64,000 nt of DNA from Labilibaculum sp. (GTDB taxonomy: Bacteria; Bacteroidota; Bacteroidia; Bacteroidales; Marinifilaceae): positions 124,001 through 188,000 of the forward strand of contig JAEINT010000002.1 of assembly GCA_016342745.1 (NCBI GenBank), given 5' to 3'. Positions 33,610-41,679 of the stretch are shown here, in pieces (position 1 is the stretch's first letter; each line of letters starts with the position of its first letter). The translations under genes and the position numbers were made by a program. Below the pieces are notes generated by a model. It did not search any database and was not told the origin of the DNA. It saw only the letters and a program-made list of their open reading frames with translations.

Positions 33610-34889
33610 TAACCAACATCAAACAAACGATATTGATCTACTGGATAAATCCTTTTCTGTTTAATCTCAATATTGCTTTTAGTATTTCTGATGTTGTGGG
33701 CAATCTCGAATACTTGTTTTTTTAGGTCGGGTTCACTCCAATAGTCCGTTAAATATTTTTCTTTCAACATATCAAATATTTTAGGGTAATGCTTTTGATA
33801 AAAATAGAGTCCTGTATGCGATAACATTTTACTTTCTTCTTTCTGATTGTGGATTGATAAACCAGTTACTACACATATTCGATTCTCTTTTTCTAGGGGT
33901 ATCTGAATTGACAATATAACTAAAGGGTCAATATGGATACCCTTGTCTATTTTTATAGATTCCAAAATGGGAAAACTTGGAGTATATTTTTCTTTCTTCT
34001 CCTGATTCAATTTTCGGTCAATTCGGATACCCCTACAAGAAAGGATATTTCCTTTTTGTTCGATTAGGTTTGATATCTGTTCTGATATATTGTCAGAATT
34101 TTGAAGTATTAGTTTAGATAATTGTCTTTTATGCTTTTTGAATGAAGATCTTGTTTTCCTTTCTAAAAGTTCCTGCCAGTATATCGGATTATTATACTTT
34201 AGTAATAATTTACTGTCTGATTTGATTGTAAAATCATAGAATAAAATCCTTTGCCATTCCTCAACTAATACCGAAACAAAATTTTCTAATTTGTAATCAA
34301 GTAAGTCCTGGAGGTTAACAATTCCTAACCTCTTTAGTTTCTCCATTTTTCGGTACTTAATTTCAAATCTTAGTATTTCGGATTCAATGTTATATCCTTT
34401 ATCTCGGTATTGCTTCGCCTTGTTATATATTTTTATCAGATATTGTGAGTGTTTCGCCTGTATGTATTGCCCATTGTTTTGAACATTACACCATTTAAAA
34501 GGTTCTGAACAATGAATAAAACAAGACTTTAATATTTGCTTTGTATCGTGCGTTGTTGTGATGTTTACGCCCAATTCTAAACCCTTTAAATCCATTTGAT
34601 GAGGTGTAATATTAAATTTATCCTTTATGTCCTTTAAAACGTTTAAAATGGATACAATATTGAAGTCGTTGTAATTGTGTTCCCCATTGTTCCAGTACTT
34701 ATGCAAACTACCTTGAACTAGTACGTATTCACTAGGGAAAATTTGAAATAGTAAACCTCGATATTTTGCCCGTCCTTTTAATATTTCTCCCGTTGCTTCG
34801 TCAAATTCACCAATAAAATTCAAATACTTATTTTCTTTTAGTTCTGATATATTGACGCCTTGCAATTGAACTTTGATATAGTCAATCAT
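33609..34889 (-). CDS. Putative rolling-circle replication initiator (phage gene II/X-like)
   Basis: A 426-residue protein. Blocks near the N-terminus, GLLFQIFPSEYVLVQGSLHKYWNNGEHNYNDF and LKGLELGVNI, followed by QYLIKIYNKAKQYRDKGY and ILRFEIKYRKMEKLKRLGI, resemble the phage/plasmid replication proteins (gene II/X, Phage_CRI type) found in Bacteroidota elements. The HKYWNNGEHNYND stretch supplies His residues for metal binding, and IKIYNKAKQY a candidate catalytic Tyr. This assignment is from memory of the family. If right, the element can replicate as a circle after excision. Two copies of a 23-bp repeat lie at and past the 3' end. Confidence 0.65.
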   Translation of the reverse strand: MIDYIKVQLQGVNISELKENKYLNFIGEFDEATGEILKGRAKYRGLLFQIFPSEYVLVQGSLHKYWNNGEHNYNDFNIVSILNVLKDIKDKFNITPHQMDLKGLELGVNITTTHDTKQILKSCFIHCSEPFKWCNVQNNGQYIQAKHSQYLIKIYNKAKQYRDKGYNIESEILRFEIKYRKMEKLKRLGIVNLQDLLDYKLENFVSVLVEEWQRILFYDFTIKSDSKLLLKYNNPIYWQELLERKTRSSFKKHKRQLSKLILQNSDNISEQISNLIEQKGNILSCRGIRIDRKLNQEKKEKYTPSFPILESIKIDKGIHIDPLVILSIQIPLEKENRICVVTGLSIHNQKEESKMLSHTGLYFYQKHYPKIFDMLKEKYLTDYWSEPDLKKQVFEIAHNIRNTKSNIEIKQKRIYPVDQYRLFDVG

Positions 34890-34912
34890 ATTCCTAACTT
34901 AGTAGGGTAATG

Positions 34913-34922
34913 CGTTGCCAGT
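34913..34922 (-). repeat. ACTGGCAACG motif upstream of the replication gene (one of three)
   Basis: ACTGGCAACG on the minus strand occurs here, at 35366-35375 and at 36584-36593, each time just ahead of or at the start of an element gene. It may be an operator or a shared leader element. Confidence 0.45.
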
Positions 34923-34943
34923 ATTACACATTTGAATAATACG

Positions 34944-34969
34944 AAAAGGAGGTTTTAACGCCTCCTTTT
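34944..34969. terminator. Hairpin between the 131-residue gene and the replication gene
   Basis: AAAAGGAGG and CCTCCTTTT form a 9-bp stem around TTTTAACG. The trailing T run is short on either strand. It lies between two minus-strand genes of the element and may attenuate transcription into the replication gene. Confidence 0.6.
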
Positions 34970-34985
34970 GCATTGCCCTATGTTT

Positions 34986-35381
34986 CTACTGGTATTTGTC
35001 TAAAATCGCCTTAAAATTGCCGTTAGTAGGGTAGTATCCTTTGTAATAATCAATTAATAGATACTCTTTGTCATTAGAGAATTTAAAAACGATCAAGTTC
35101 TTTTTCCCTAAGTGTATACGGTCACCAAAAAACACATTGGAATTATCGGTTTTCTTTAGTCCTGTAACCTGTTCCGATGTTTTCCAGTTACTTGTATTTC
35201 TTAATCTTAGATACTCATCAAATCCTTTTCCGTTGCTGTACTTCCTAAACTGTTCTATTCGGACTAGGTTGGTTAATACTGGGGTTTGTGTAGTTGGTTT
35301 TAACTGATAAACGGTATAAACCTTTTTCGCTCTCTCTACCTTGTAAATGTGACGAATGTATTTTACGTTGCCAGTCATCAC
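34986..35381 (-). CDS. Unknown 131-residue protein of the element
   Basis: I do not recognise this protein. It is mostly predicted beta-strand, with basic patches (YIRHIYKVERAKKVYTVYQLKP) and a C-terminal NLIVFKFSNDKEYLLIDYYKGYYP. No Cys, signal peptide or membrane segment. It begins MM at the base next to the stop of the upstream helix-turn-helix gene, so the two are co-translated. Either Met could be the start. The ACTGGCAACG motif found upstream of two other element genes lies here inside the start region (MTGNV). Confidence 0.7.
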   Translation of the reverse strand: MMTGNVKYIRHIYKVERAKKVYTVYQLKPTTQTPVLTNLVRIEQFRKYSNGKGFDEYLRLRNTSNWKTSEQVTGLKKTDNSNVFFGDRIHLGKKNLIVFKFSNDKEYLLIDYYKGYYPTNGNFKAILDKYQ

Positions 35382-35663
35382 TTAAATAGATTGAATTGGA
35401 ATAATCGCCTGTTCTACTTCATGGCGTTTGTAGTAAATGCGGTTGCCGATACCGTACGCCTTTAGTTTGTTTTTCTTAGTCCAATTGTGAACCGTGGAAA
35501 GGTCGATGTGTAGTAGTTCCTTAACCTCGTTTCGGGTTAAATACTCTGTTGGTTCTTTTGGTTGGAATAAGTCCTTTAGTTGGTCTAGTTGTTCCTTTAC
35601 GCCTGTAATAATGGCGGTTTGTAGTTGCTCAGGTGTTACCTGAATCATTTGAATTTGTTGCAT
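35382..35663 (-). CDS. Helix-turn-helix (excisionase/MerR-like) protein
   Basis: A 93-residue protein. A helical N-terminus (QLQTAIITGVKEQLDQLKDLF) is followed by the HTH_17 type of winged helix: YLTRNEVKELLHIDLSTVHNWTKKNKLKAYGIGNRIYYKRHEVEQAI. Such proteins are carried by many Bacteroidota integrated elements and act as excisionases or as transcription factors. Given its place between integrase and replication gene it may direct excision, repress the operon, or both (inference). Its stop abuts the start of the next gene. Confidence 0.83.
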   Translation of the reverse strand: MQQIQMIQVTPEQLQTAIITGVKEQLDQLKDLFQPKEPTEYLTRNEVKELLHIDLSTVHNWTKKNKLKAYGIGNRIYYKRHEVEQAIIPIQSI

Positions 35664-35746
35664 ATCATTATATTTAAATGTTCTGCTACAAATGTGTTCG
35701 GGGGAAATAAGGGGGAATCGTTAAAATTCCCCTATTTTATTGAATG

Positions 35747-36562
35747 TTATTGTTTTGCATTAAAAATATCATTTAATCCTAATTCTGTTAATTTGCCTCG
35801 AACCGAATTAATATTATTTTTTTTCAGTGGGTTGTTTTTATCCCTATTCTTGATACCGTTGATATATCTTTTTGCAGTACCTGAATTAATGCCTGTAAAG
35901 GAATTTATTAGTGAACCTAGATCTGCTTCACTAAAATTGTTCGGCAGTTTGCTTTTTAGAAAATCTAAAATTCCTAGTTCGTGTAGCATTACAATTTTCC
36001 CGATATTATCAGGATTTGAATCCTCCAATACTTCACTTTCTGATAATGATGCAATTTCATTAAAATTGTTGTTTATAAATGCCTCTATTGTTCCTCCTAC
36101 CGTCCGCCATTGTACACACTGAGAAAGGATTTTTATAAATGGATCAGAGTGATTCCCTTTAGCGCAATATGTATTATATCGTTGATACTTTTCCTTATTG
36201 CAGTTTTTAACATTGATAATTACATCATCAAATAGTTGCATTATTTCGGCATAGTTATCAGGTGTATTCTGCCTAGTTTTCAATATTTCTAGGTTTCTAG
36301 CACCATAATAGAGTATTTCCATTATTAAATCAAGTCTGAGTTCCAACTCATCTTTAAACTGATTTTTAAGATTCTCCGAAATACAATTATTTGCGTATTC
36401 TTTACGTAATTTCCCGACGAATATCATTGAATTAAAATCTCCAATATCAAGTAGTAAATTAGTGTTGATATCAGTAATATTATTTAATTGTATTCGTCCA
36501 GTTATTGAATATATTGTCTTGTCGAGACTTTTTAATGAATCAATTGTATGTATTTCGCTCAT
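35747..36562 (-). CDS. Unknown 271-residue helical protein of the element (RteC-like context)
   Basis: A mainly helical protein of unknown function. The C-terminal third, IGKIVMLHELGILDFLKSKL, then LGSLINSFTGINSGTAKRYINGI, resembles a module that recurs at the ends of proteins on Bacteroidota mobile elements, including RteC-like excision regulators; this is a resemblance only. It follows the integrase by 34 bases on the same strand, with an ACTGGCAACG motif in the gap. No membrane segments. Confidence 0.68.
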   Translation of the reverse strand: MSEIHTIDSLKSLDKTIYSITGRIQLNNITDINTNLLLDIGDFNSMIFVGKLRKEYANNCISENLKNQFKDELELRLDLIMEILYYGARNLEILKTRQNTPDNYAEIMQLFDDVIINVKNCNKEKYQRYNTYCAKGNHSDPFIKILSQCVQWRTVGGTIEAFINNNFNEIASLSESEVLEDSNPDNIGKIVMLHELGILDFLKSKLPNNFSEADLGSLINSFTGINSGTAKRYINGIKNRDKNNPLKKNNINSVRGKLTELGLNDIFNAKQ

Positions 36563-36596
36563 TTGAATAATATGATTTGTTTACGTTGCCAGTTGT

Positions 36597-37937
36597 TTAT
36601 TTCGCTTCCTTTAAAACAGTTAATTGCGGTTCTTTCTTTGCTTGTAATGCTTCTTTAGTCCAGTATTCTGCAAGTTGCATTGCTTTGTCTTCTTCGTTTT
36701 TACCGATGTAAATTAAGAAAGTTTTTTCTTCTGTGTGTCCTGTTGCACCCATTAAAATTGGTGTTGGAATTGTACCGTAGTAATTTGTCGCAAACGAACG
36801 TCTGCAAATATGTGAGGTTATTAATTCCCATTTTGGATATATTCCTTGTGCTTTTCTTTTGGTTTTATTGTCGAGTTTTGCCCCTTTTGTTGGTGTGTTG
36901 ATCTCTGCCAATTCGCAAACCTCTTTTATGTATTTATTAAACTTTACATCTGAAATCATATGAGGAAATAAACCTCCATTACGTTCTAAAATACTTTCGA
37001 TAATCGGATGAAGTGGCGTTAAAATAAGTTTATTAGTTTTCTGTTGTGTGAACTCAATCATTTGAATACTATTTCTTACTACCAAATTATCATTTGTAAG
37101 GTTCAGTAGATCTGAAACTCTTTGTCCTACATAACAACCAATAACCAACCAATCACGTGCATTCGATAAAGATGTTTTTTCAAACTTGAAATTATTGATT
37201 TTTTCTAACTCATCGAATGATAAGGTTATTTTTTGACTTGTTTCTTTTATGATATCAATATCAGATAGTCTTTTGTGGGTTTTTATTTCGTTGCTTCTTG
37301 CATTTACACAAACCGTTTTAAGATACTTAACCAATGAACCTACATAGTTTACTGAGTAGTTCTGTTTAAGTAGATAAGTAGTGAAGTTTTGCGTAAACTT
37401 TGGACTTATATCTGATATAGCAAAAACAGATCTTTTGCTTTTTTCGTATTCTGTAATCTTATTTTTTAAGGTCTTGAATTTTTTTAAGGTGTGAACCGAT
37501 ACACCTACTTTTTTAGTCCTTTTCTGAATGTGTGTAGGTAGTTCAGCAATGTAGTGCTCTATGTATTTGATGAGGTTGTTTAAATCGGTTTCCTGATCTC
37601 TGTTTAAAATCTCATCAATGTTATACGATAACCATGATTTGTTTATAGTATCGCCTTTGGTCGTTGCTTCGTTAAAACGTTTAAGAATTTCTACATCTAG
37701 AATCCTTAAATCCTCATTTAATTTTTTACCGTTTTCAGTTTTGGCATTTGGCTTTTCTATTGCGCCTTTATTGATTGGATTCCCCTCTTTATCCTTTTTT
37801 TTGGGTTTTATCCAGTCTTCTAGGTTTACCAAATAACCAGTTTCATTTGTAATATCTACTTCTTTACCATGCCTTAAACGTAGTAATACTGAAATAGGAT
37901 TTTTTTTTCCTTTGGTAATAAATTTGATAGTTGCCAT
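36597..37937 (-). CDS. Tyrosine recombinase (integrase) of the element
   Basis: A 446-residue integrase. The N-terminus (ATIKFITKGKKNPISVLLRLRHGKEVDI) is the arm-binding domain usual in Bacteroidota integrases, and a SAM-like core-binding domain follows. The catalytic domain has VGQRVSDLLNL (first Arg), ITSHICRRSFATN (His-x-x-Arg), GATGHTEEKTFLIYIG (His/Trp position and nucleophilic Tyr). It starts 209 bases from the right att repeat, and the 20-bp repeats at both ends are candidate arm sites. It should catalyse both insertion into and excision from the tRNA-Arg gene. Confidence 0.94.
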   Translation of the reverse strand: MATIKFITKGKKNPISVLLRLRHGKEVDITNETGYLVNLEDWIKPKKKDKEGNPINKGAIEKPNAKTENGKKLNEDLRILDVEILKRFNEATTKGDTINKSWLSYNIDEILNRDQETDLNNLIKYIEHYIAELPTHIQKRTKKVGVSVHTLKKFKTLKNKITEYEKSKRSVFAISDISPKFTQNFTTYLLKQNYSVNYVGSLVKYLKTVCVNARSNEIKTHKRLSDIDIIKETSQKITLSFDELEKINNFKFEKTSLSNARDWLVIGCYVGQRVSDLLNLTNDNLVVRNSIQMIEFTQQKTNKLILTPLHPIIESILERNGGLFPHMISDVKFNKYIKEVCELAEINTPTKGAKLDNKTKRKAQGIYPKWELITSHICRRSFATNYYGTIPTPILMGATGHTEEKTFLIYIGKNEEDKAMQLAEYWTKEALQAKKEPQLTVLKEAK

Positions 37938-37982
37938 AATTACAGATTTGAATTATAACAAATATATGAATTCATTCAATCT

Positions 37983-38002
37983 CATCCCCACCTCATCCCC
38001 AC
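37983..38002 (+). repeat. Right arm-type repeat of the element
   Basis: The same 20 bases as 33071-33090, in the same orientation, 144 bases inside the right att copy and 46 bases upstream of the integrase ATG. Binding here could also repress the integrase gene (inference). Confidence 0.7.
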
Positions 38003-38145
38003 CTTTTTGCAATCTTATCCAATTTCATGCAATTCCATTCAATAATGGAATGTTTTTAAAACCCCTTATTTTAGTAGGTTTTATGCCTATTTTGTTAGTG
38101 TTTTCGGTGGTTCTGTCTTGTTGTGGTATTGGGTATTTAGTACTA

Positions 38146-38158
38146 CTGTTGGGGCTAC
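38146..38158. repeat. Right attachment site (attR)
   Basis: CTGTTGGGGCTAC, identical to the 3' end of tRNA-Arg at 33013-33025. Here the upstream bases are not a tRNA, so this is the reconstituted right end. Confidence 0.88.
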
Positions 38159-38159
38159 A

Positions 38160-38197
38160 AAAAAACACTGATAATCAAATGATTGTCAGTGTTTTTT
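38160..38197 (+). terminator. Displaced terminator of tRNA-Arg
   Basis: AAAAAACACTGA and TCAGTGTTTTTT form a long stem, with TAATCA/TGATTG extending it. It begins one base after the att copy. In the uninterrupted chromosome it would directly follow the tRNA 3' end, so it is most simply the tRNA's own terminator. The remaining bases to 38468 show no gene. Confidence 0.88.
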
Positions 38198-38468
38198 GTT
38201 TTGATGTTGTTTCAGTTCTATTCTGAACAGGCAAATTCTTCGAAATAATATTACTCCCTTTGTAGACATTTTAGCCATGTTCTAAATAGTTAGCGGCTTA
38301 AATATGCCAAATCCTTACAATTTATCCATTCATTCTGAAAGTCCTTTAGGAGTGGATAAAACCTGTTTAATTTTCATTCCGTTATTCAGCTACATTTTAT
38401 TGTACATTCTGTTTTCTTTTGTTGTAATATTTAGCAGTATATTTATTAACAAAGAATACATGATCTAA

Positions 38469-39452
38469 ATGAGAAAACCATTCTTTGATTATAATAAATT
38501 ACACGTTTCGATCCTATTCTTACTAATAGGGTTAACTGCAAGTGCTCAGGATGTTGATGCATTAAAGCCAGAATGTAATTTAAAAATTAACATAGATACT
38601 GATAGTGTTCTTCTTATTAGAAAGCATCAAAGTTTTAAGGCATCTGTTTTTGTAAAAAGCCAGAATGAAATGTACTTAAATCGTATTATTTATGATTCGG
38701 AACATTATTTTGACAATGGCATTTGTTACGAATTGCAAGGATTGTACAATGGTAAATTTGTTTCTTATAAGGAATTCGAAGGAGCATATGGTTTAGATGT
38801 TGACTATACTTTTATCAATGGATTTTCCACTGATTTATCGAAGGACATTACCTACGATTGTAACCCTTTTGAATACCATTACCCAATTTCGAATAGGATT
38901 TATAGGTTCAGAGTATTTTTCCGATTAAAGGGAAATAGAATAAGTAGTTCTGAGTGGAAATATGTTTATGTTGTTAGGAGGAAAGGCCAAATTAAAGAAC
39001 TTAAAAAATGGCGCAGATTGGGGATAAGAAATTCGATTAAAACTCAAATTTCGGATTCATTAAATATTGACTCGTGCCTAAAAAAAGCGGTGTTCTGTCT
39101 CAGGCAAAAAGAGTTTGAGATGTCACGAGAATATAGTTTGAAAGCTATCGAGATGGATTCTTTATGTGGAGAGGCCTATTTATTAATCGGTTATGCATAT
39201 GGTGAATTTACCAGATCATTAGAGGTTAAATATTTTCACAAAAAACTGATTTTTTGCCTTGCTGTTGAAAAATTTCAGAAGGCAATGGAGGTTGATCCGT
39301 CTGTCACTGAAAAGGCTGAGTCGTTGATGGAATCGTACTCTAGACATTTTCTATTAAGAGATGAATTCCATGATGATTTTAAAGATGGTGATAAATTCAG
39401 AGTAAATTACTGGATCAATGAAGAAACTACTTTTAGGTATTCAAAGTATTGA
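38469..39452 (+). CDS. Secreted TPR-containing protein, unknown function
   Basis: A 327-residue protein with signal peptide (ending TASAQ), a beta-rich middle with four spaced Cys, and a C-terminal TPR-like helical part: CLKKAVFCLRQKEFEMSREYSLKAIEMDSLCGEAYLLIGYAYGE and EKFQKAMEVDPSVTEKAESLMESYSRHF. The last residues, KDGDKFRVNYWINEETTFRY, match a tail that closes a family of Bacteroidales TPR proteins (GDxYxVxxWINETTxxR). Function unknown. It is the first chromosomal gene right of the integrated element. Confidence 0.8.
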   Translation: MRKPFFDYNKLHVSILFLLIGLTASAQDVDALKPECNLKINIDTDSVLLIRKHQSFKASVFVKSQNEMYLNRIIYDSEHYFDNGICYELQGLYNGKFVSYKEFEGAYGLDVDYTFINGFSTDLSKDITYDCNPFEYHYPISNRIYRFRVFFRLKGNRISSSEWKYVYVVRRKGQIKELKKWRRLGIRNSIKTQISDSLNIDSCLKKAVFCLRQKEFEMSREYSLKAIEMDSLCGEAYLLIGYAYGEFTRSLEVKYFHKKLIFCLAVEKFQKAMEVDPSVTEKAESLMESYSRHFLLRDEFHDDFKDGDKFRVNYWINEETTFRYSKY

Positions 39453-39605
39453 TTTTGAAATAGGCTCTATTAAAATTACACGACAAATCCTCCTAAGTAC
39501 ATACTTACGAGGATTTTTTGTTTTTATGCAAAGGCATGCATTTTATCACTATGTTTGGCGCACATTAAACAACAACAACAAATAACACTAAAAACGGAAA
39601 TTAAC

Positions 39606-40844
39606 ATGAGTGGAGTTATCATTAAAAATTCAAGAAACACCGAAAATGCACCTCAAAGTTCTGTATCTACGCAGACCGTAGCCTTTTCTCATTACAATAA
39701 TTTTTCAGCTCAATTACCTATCGATCCAAAATCGGGTAAAATAGTAGCTGGTGGAGTAAAGGAGCAAGCAGAGCAATGCTTGAAGAATATTAAGGCAATT
39801 GCAGAAAGTATCGACCATGTTATGGACGATGTAGTTAAAATCAATGTATTCGTTAAGAACATCTCAGATATTGATGCTATCGATGAAGTTTATGCATCAT
39901 TCTTTCCAGGCTCTCGTCCTACACGTACAGTAGTTGAAATTGCTGCTTTACCAATGACTGATGCTTTGGTACAAATGGATGCACTTATTTCGAACGGTGA
40001 AGGTACAGCGCCTCAAGCTCCTTGTGCACTTGTAAAAGTCTCTAGAAACACGAAAAACGCACCAAAAAGCGCTATTTCTAAACAAACGGTAGCTTTTTCT
40101 CATTACAATAACCTTTCTTCTCAATTACCTATCGATTCTAAATCGGGTGAGATTGTAGCTGGTGGCATAAAAGAGCAGACAGAAAAGTGCTTAAACAATG
40201 TTAAAGCAATTTTAGAAAGTATCGGTCACGTTATGAATGATGTAGTTAAAACAACCATATTCCTTAAAAACTTATCGGATGTTGAAGCTGTAAGTGAAGT
40301 TTGTGCTAAATTTTTCCCAAACTATGTTCCTGCACGTTCAATTCTTAATGCTTCTGCTTTACCAATGGACGCTTTGGTACAAATTGATACTGTTATTTCA
40401 CACGGAGATGGCACACCACCGCAGCTTCCTGAAGACACAAGCCTACTTGTGATTGAAGCAAGCAATACGGAAAATGCACCAAAAGTGCCTTATTCACATA
40501 CGGTTGCTTTTTCTCATTACAATCATATTTCAGGTCAACTACCTATCGATCCAAAGTCTGGAGATATAGTTGCTGGTGGAGTTAAAGAGCAGGCTGAACA
40601 ATGCCTAAAAAACATCAAAGCAATTGTAGAAAGTGTTGATCATGCTATGGATGATACAGTTAAAATAAATATCCAACTAAAAAATATCGCAGATGTTGAA
40701 GCTGTAAATGAAGTTTACACAACATTCTTTAAAGGCGATCTTCCTGCAAGAACAGTAGTTGGGGTTTCAGCTATCGCAAAGGATGCTTTGGTACAGATTG
40801 ATGCCGTTGTTTCTAATGCTGAAGGAACACCTCCAGCTAAATAA
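39606..40844 (+). CDS. Triple RidA-domain fusion protein
   Basis: A 412-residue protein made of three consecutive RidA/YjgF domains of about 137 residues each, starting near residues 3, 142 and 277. Each has FSHYNN or FSHYNH, QLPIDPKSG or QLPIDSKSG, the KNIKAI or NNVKAI helix, and (P/A)R before the V/I-rich strand (PTRTVVEI, PARSILNA, PARTVVGV). RidA is normally a homotrimer with active sites between subunits and hydrolyses reactive enamines/imines. A three-in-one chain could fold as a pseudo-trimer. The catalytic Arg is kept in all three; the usual Glu of VEIEA is Gln (VQMDA, VQIDT, VQIDA). ATG 39606 is preferred to 39555 (no homology). Confidence 0.88.
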   Translation: MSGVIIKNSRNTENAPQSSVSTQTVAFSHYNNFSAQLPIDPKSGKIVAGGVKEQAEQCLKNIKAIAESIDHVMDDVVKINVFVKNISDIDAIDEVYASFFPGSRPTRTVVEIAALPMTDALVQMDALISNGEGTAPQAPCALVKVSRNTKNAPKSAISKQTVAFSHYNNLSSQLPIDSKSGEIVAGGIKEQTEKCLNNVKAILESIGHVMNDVVKTTIFLKNLSDVEAVSEVCAKFFPNYVPARSILNASALPMDALVQIDTVISHGDGTPPQLPEDTSLLVIEASNTENAPKVPYSHTVAFSHYNHISGQLPIDPKSGDIVAGGVKEQAEQCLKNIKAIVESVDHAMDDTVKINIQLKNIADVEAVNEVYTTFFKGDLPARTVVGVSAIAKDALVQIDAVVSNAEGTPPAK

Positions 40845-40900
40845 GGAGATCCATTTTTGATTTCAGATCATAAACAGGATCTTATAAACTGCATAAATAC

Positions 40901-40934
40901 AAAAAAAGCTTGGGCACAACCCAAGCTTTTTTTT
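40901..40934 (+). terminator. Terminator after the triple RidA gene
   Basis: AAAAAGCTTGGG and CCCAAGCTTTTT form a perfect stem around CACAA, then further T. Begins 56 bases after the stop. Confidence 0.93.
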
Positions 40935-41037
40935 GTATTTATAATTTACCTTGTAATGAAAAAAGAAGATTAAGCTGTTGGTTATATCGATATTCAATAG
41001 CTATCCTAGCTTTAGATTCTTCTAATTAGAGATAAAA

Positions 41038-41679
41038 TTATTTTGTATAAGGTATTCTTCTTGAGACCTTTCGCATTAATATGTTGATTAAATCTTGAGC
41101 GTCAGTACCAAGTGAACCTTTTATTTTTTTAAGATAGTTTACAACTAATTCATCATCTGTTGTGCTCATGAAATCCATATTCATTGTAGCAGTACTTGTA
41201 GCGAACATACCACCAGTTAAGACCATAAGTCCAATTGCAGCACCATTTGACATGGGTTTTGAAGTTTCAAAAGATCCCATGATGACTGTTTCAACACCCA
41301 AAATTTTTCCTAATTCGCTAGGTAAATACTCAGAGTACGAATGAATATCAATCCCATTCTTTTTAAGTAAAGCATTAGTTCGTGCTGGATTTTGTACACT
41401 TACCAATAAAGATCCTCTTTTTTTTCTTGTCAAAAACCAAGAATACATTCCTTTTTGAATATCTAGAGCTTCATCTTTATTCATTGTTTCAATTTGCTCT
41501 GAAGTAAAATCTTTTAATTGTTTAGGTCTTAGTTTTACTTGAACTTTTAATGGCAAAATTGCAATTGTCTTGGTGTTTGTAACATAAGTGTCAGCATCAG
41601 GATGAACATATAGTTTTGTTTGTGAAAATGATACTGTTGTAATGAATACTGCTAAGGTGATGAGTATAAGTTTTTTCAT
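41038..41679 (-). CDS. Secreted protein of unknown function (CsgG/lipoprotein-synthase-like fold possible)
   Basis: A 213-residue protein with signal peptide (MKKLILITLAVFITTVSFSQ). The mature part has NTKTIAILPLKVQV, then SYSEYLPSELGKILGVETVIMGSFETSKPMS, an order of strand, 'LGKILGVDxVIxG' helix and strand that recalls the CsgG/TolB-N-like fold of envelope proteins. A hydrophobic Gly/Ala-rich hairpin (NGAAIGLMVLTGGMFATSTATMNM) follows. No Cys at the cleavage site, so not a lipoprotein. Function not known; single gene. Confidence 0.72.
   Translation of the reverse strand: MKKLILITLAVFITTVSFSQTKLYVHPDADTYVTNTKTIAILPLKVQVKLRPKQLKDFTSEQIETMNKDEALDIQKGMYSWFLTRKKRGSLLVSVQNPARTNALLKKNGIDIHSYSEYLPSELGKILGVETVIMGSFETSKPMSNGAAIGLMVLTGGMFATSTATMNMDFMSTTDDELVVNYLKKIKGSLGTDAQDLINILMRKVSRRIPYTK

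Larger units (their letters stand above)
33013..38158. mobile_element. Integrated element in the tRNA-Arg(CCT) gene, about 5.1 kb
   Basis: A 13-bp direct repeat (CTGTTGGGGCTAC) marks both ends: the 3' end of the tRNA at 33013-33025 and a copy at 38146-38158. Between them lie six minus-strand genes: a tyrosine integrase next to the right end, an unknown 271-residue protein, a helix-turn-helix protein, an unknown 131-residue protein, a replication-initiator-like protein and a small basic protein. Directly right of the repeat is a strong terminator that would suit the tRNA before insertion. There are no recognisable coat, conjugation or cargo resistance genes. It looks like an integrated plasmid, a satellite, or a small integrative mobilisable element. 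Confidence 0.9.

Noticed and set aside
39555-39605. Upstream ATG for the triple RidA gene
   Set aside because: The extra 17 residues (Gln/Lys/Thr-rich) have no RidA homology; the ATG at 39606 starts the first domain cleanly.
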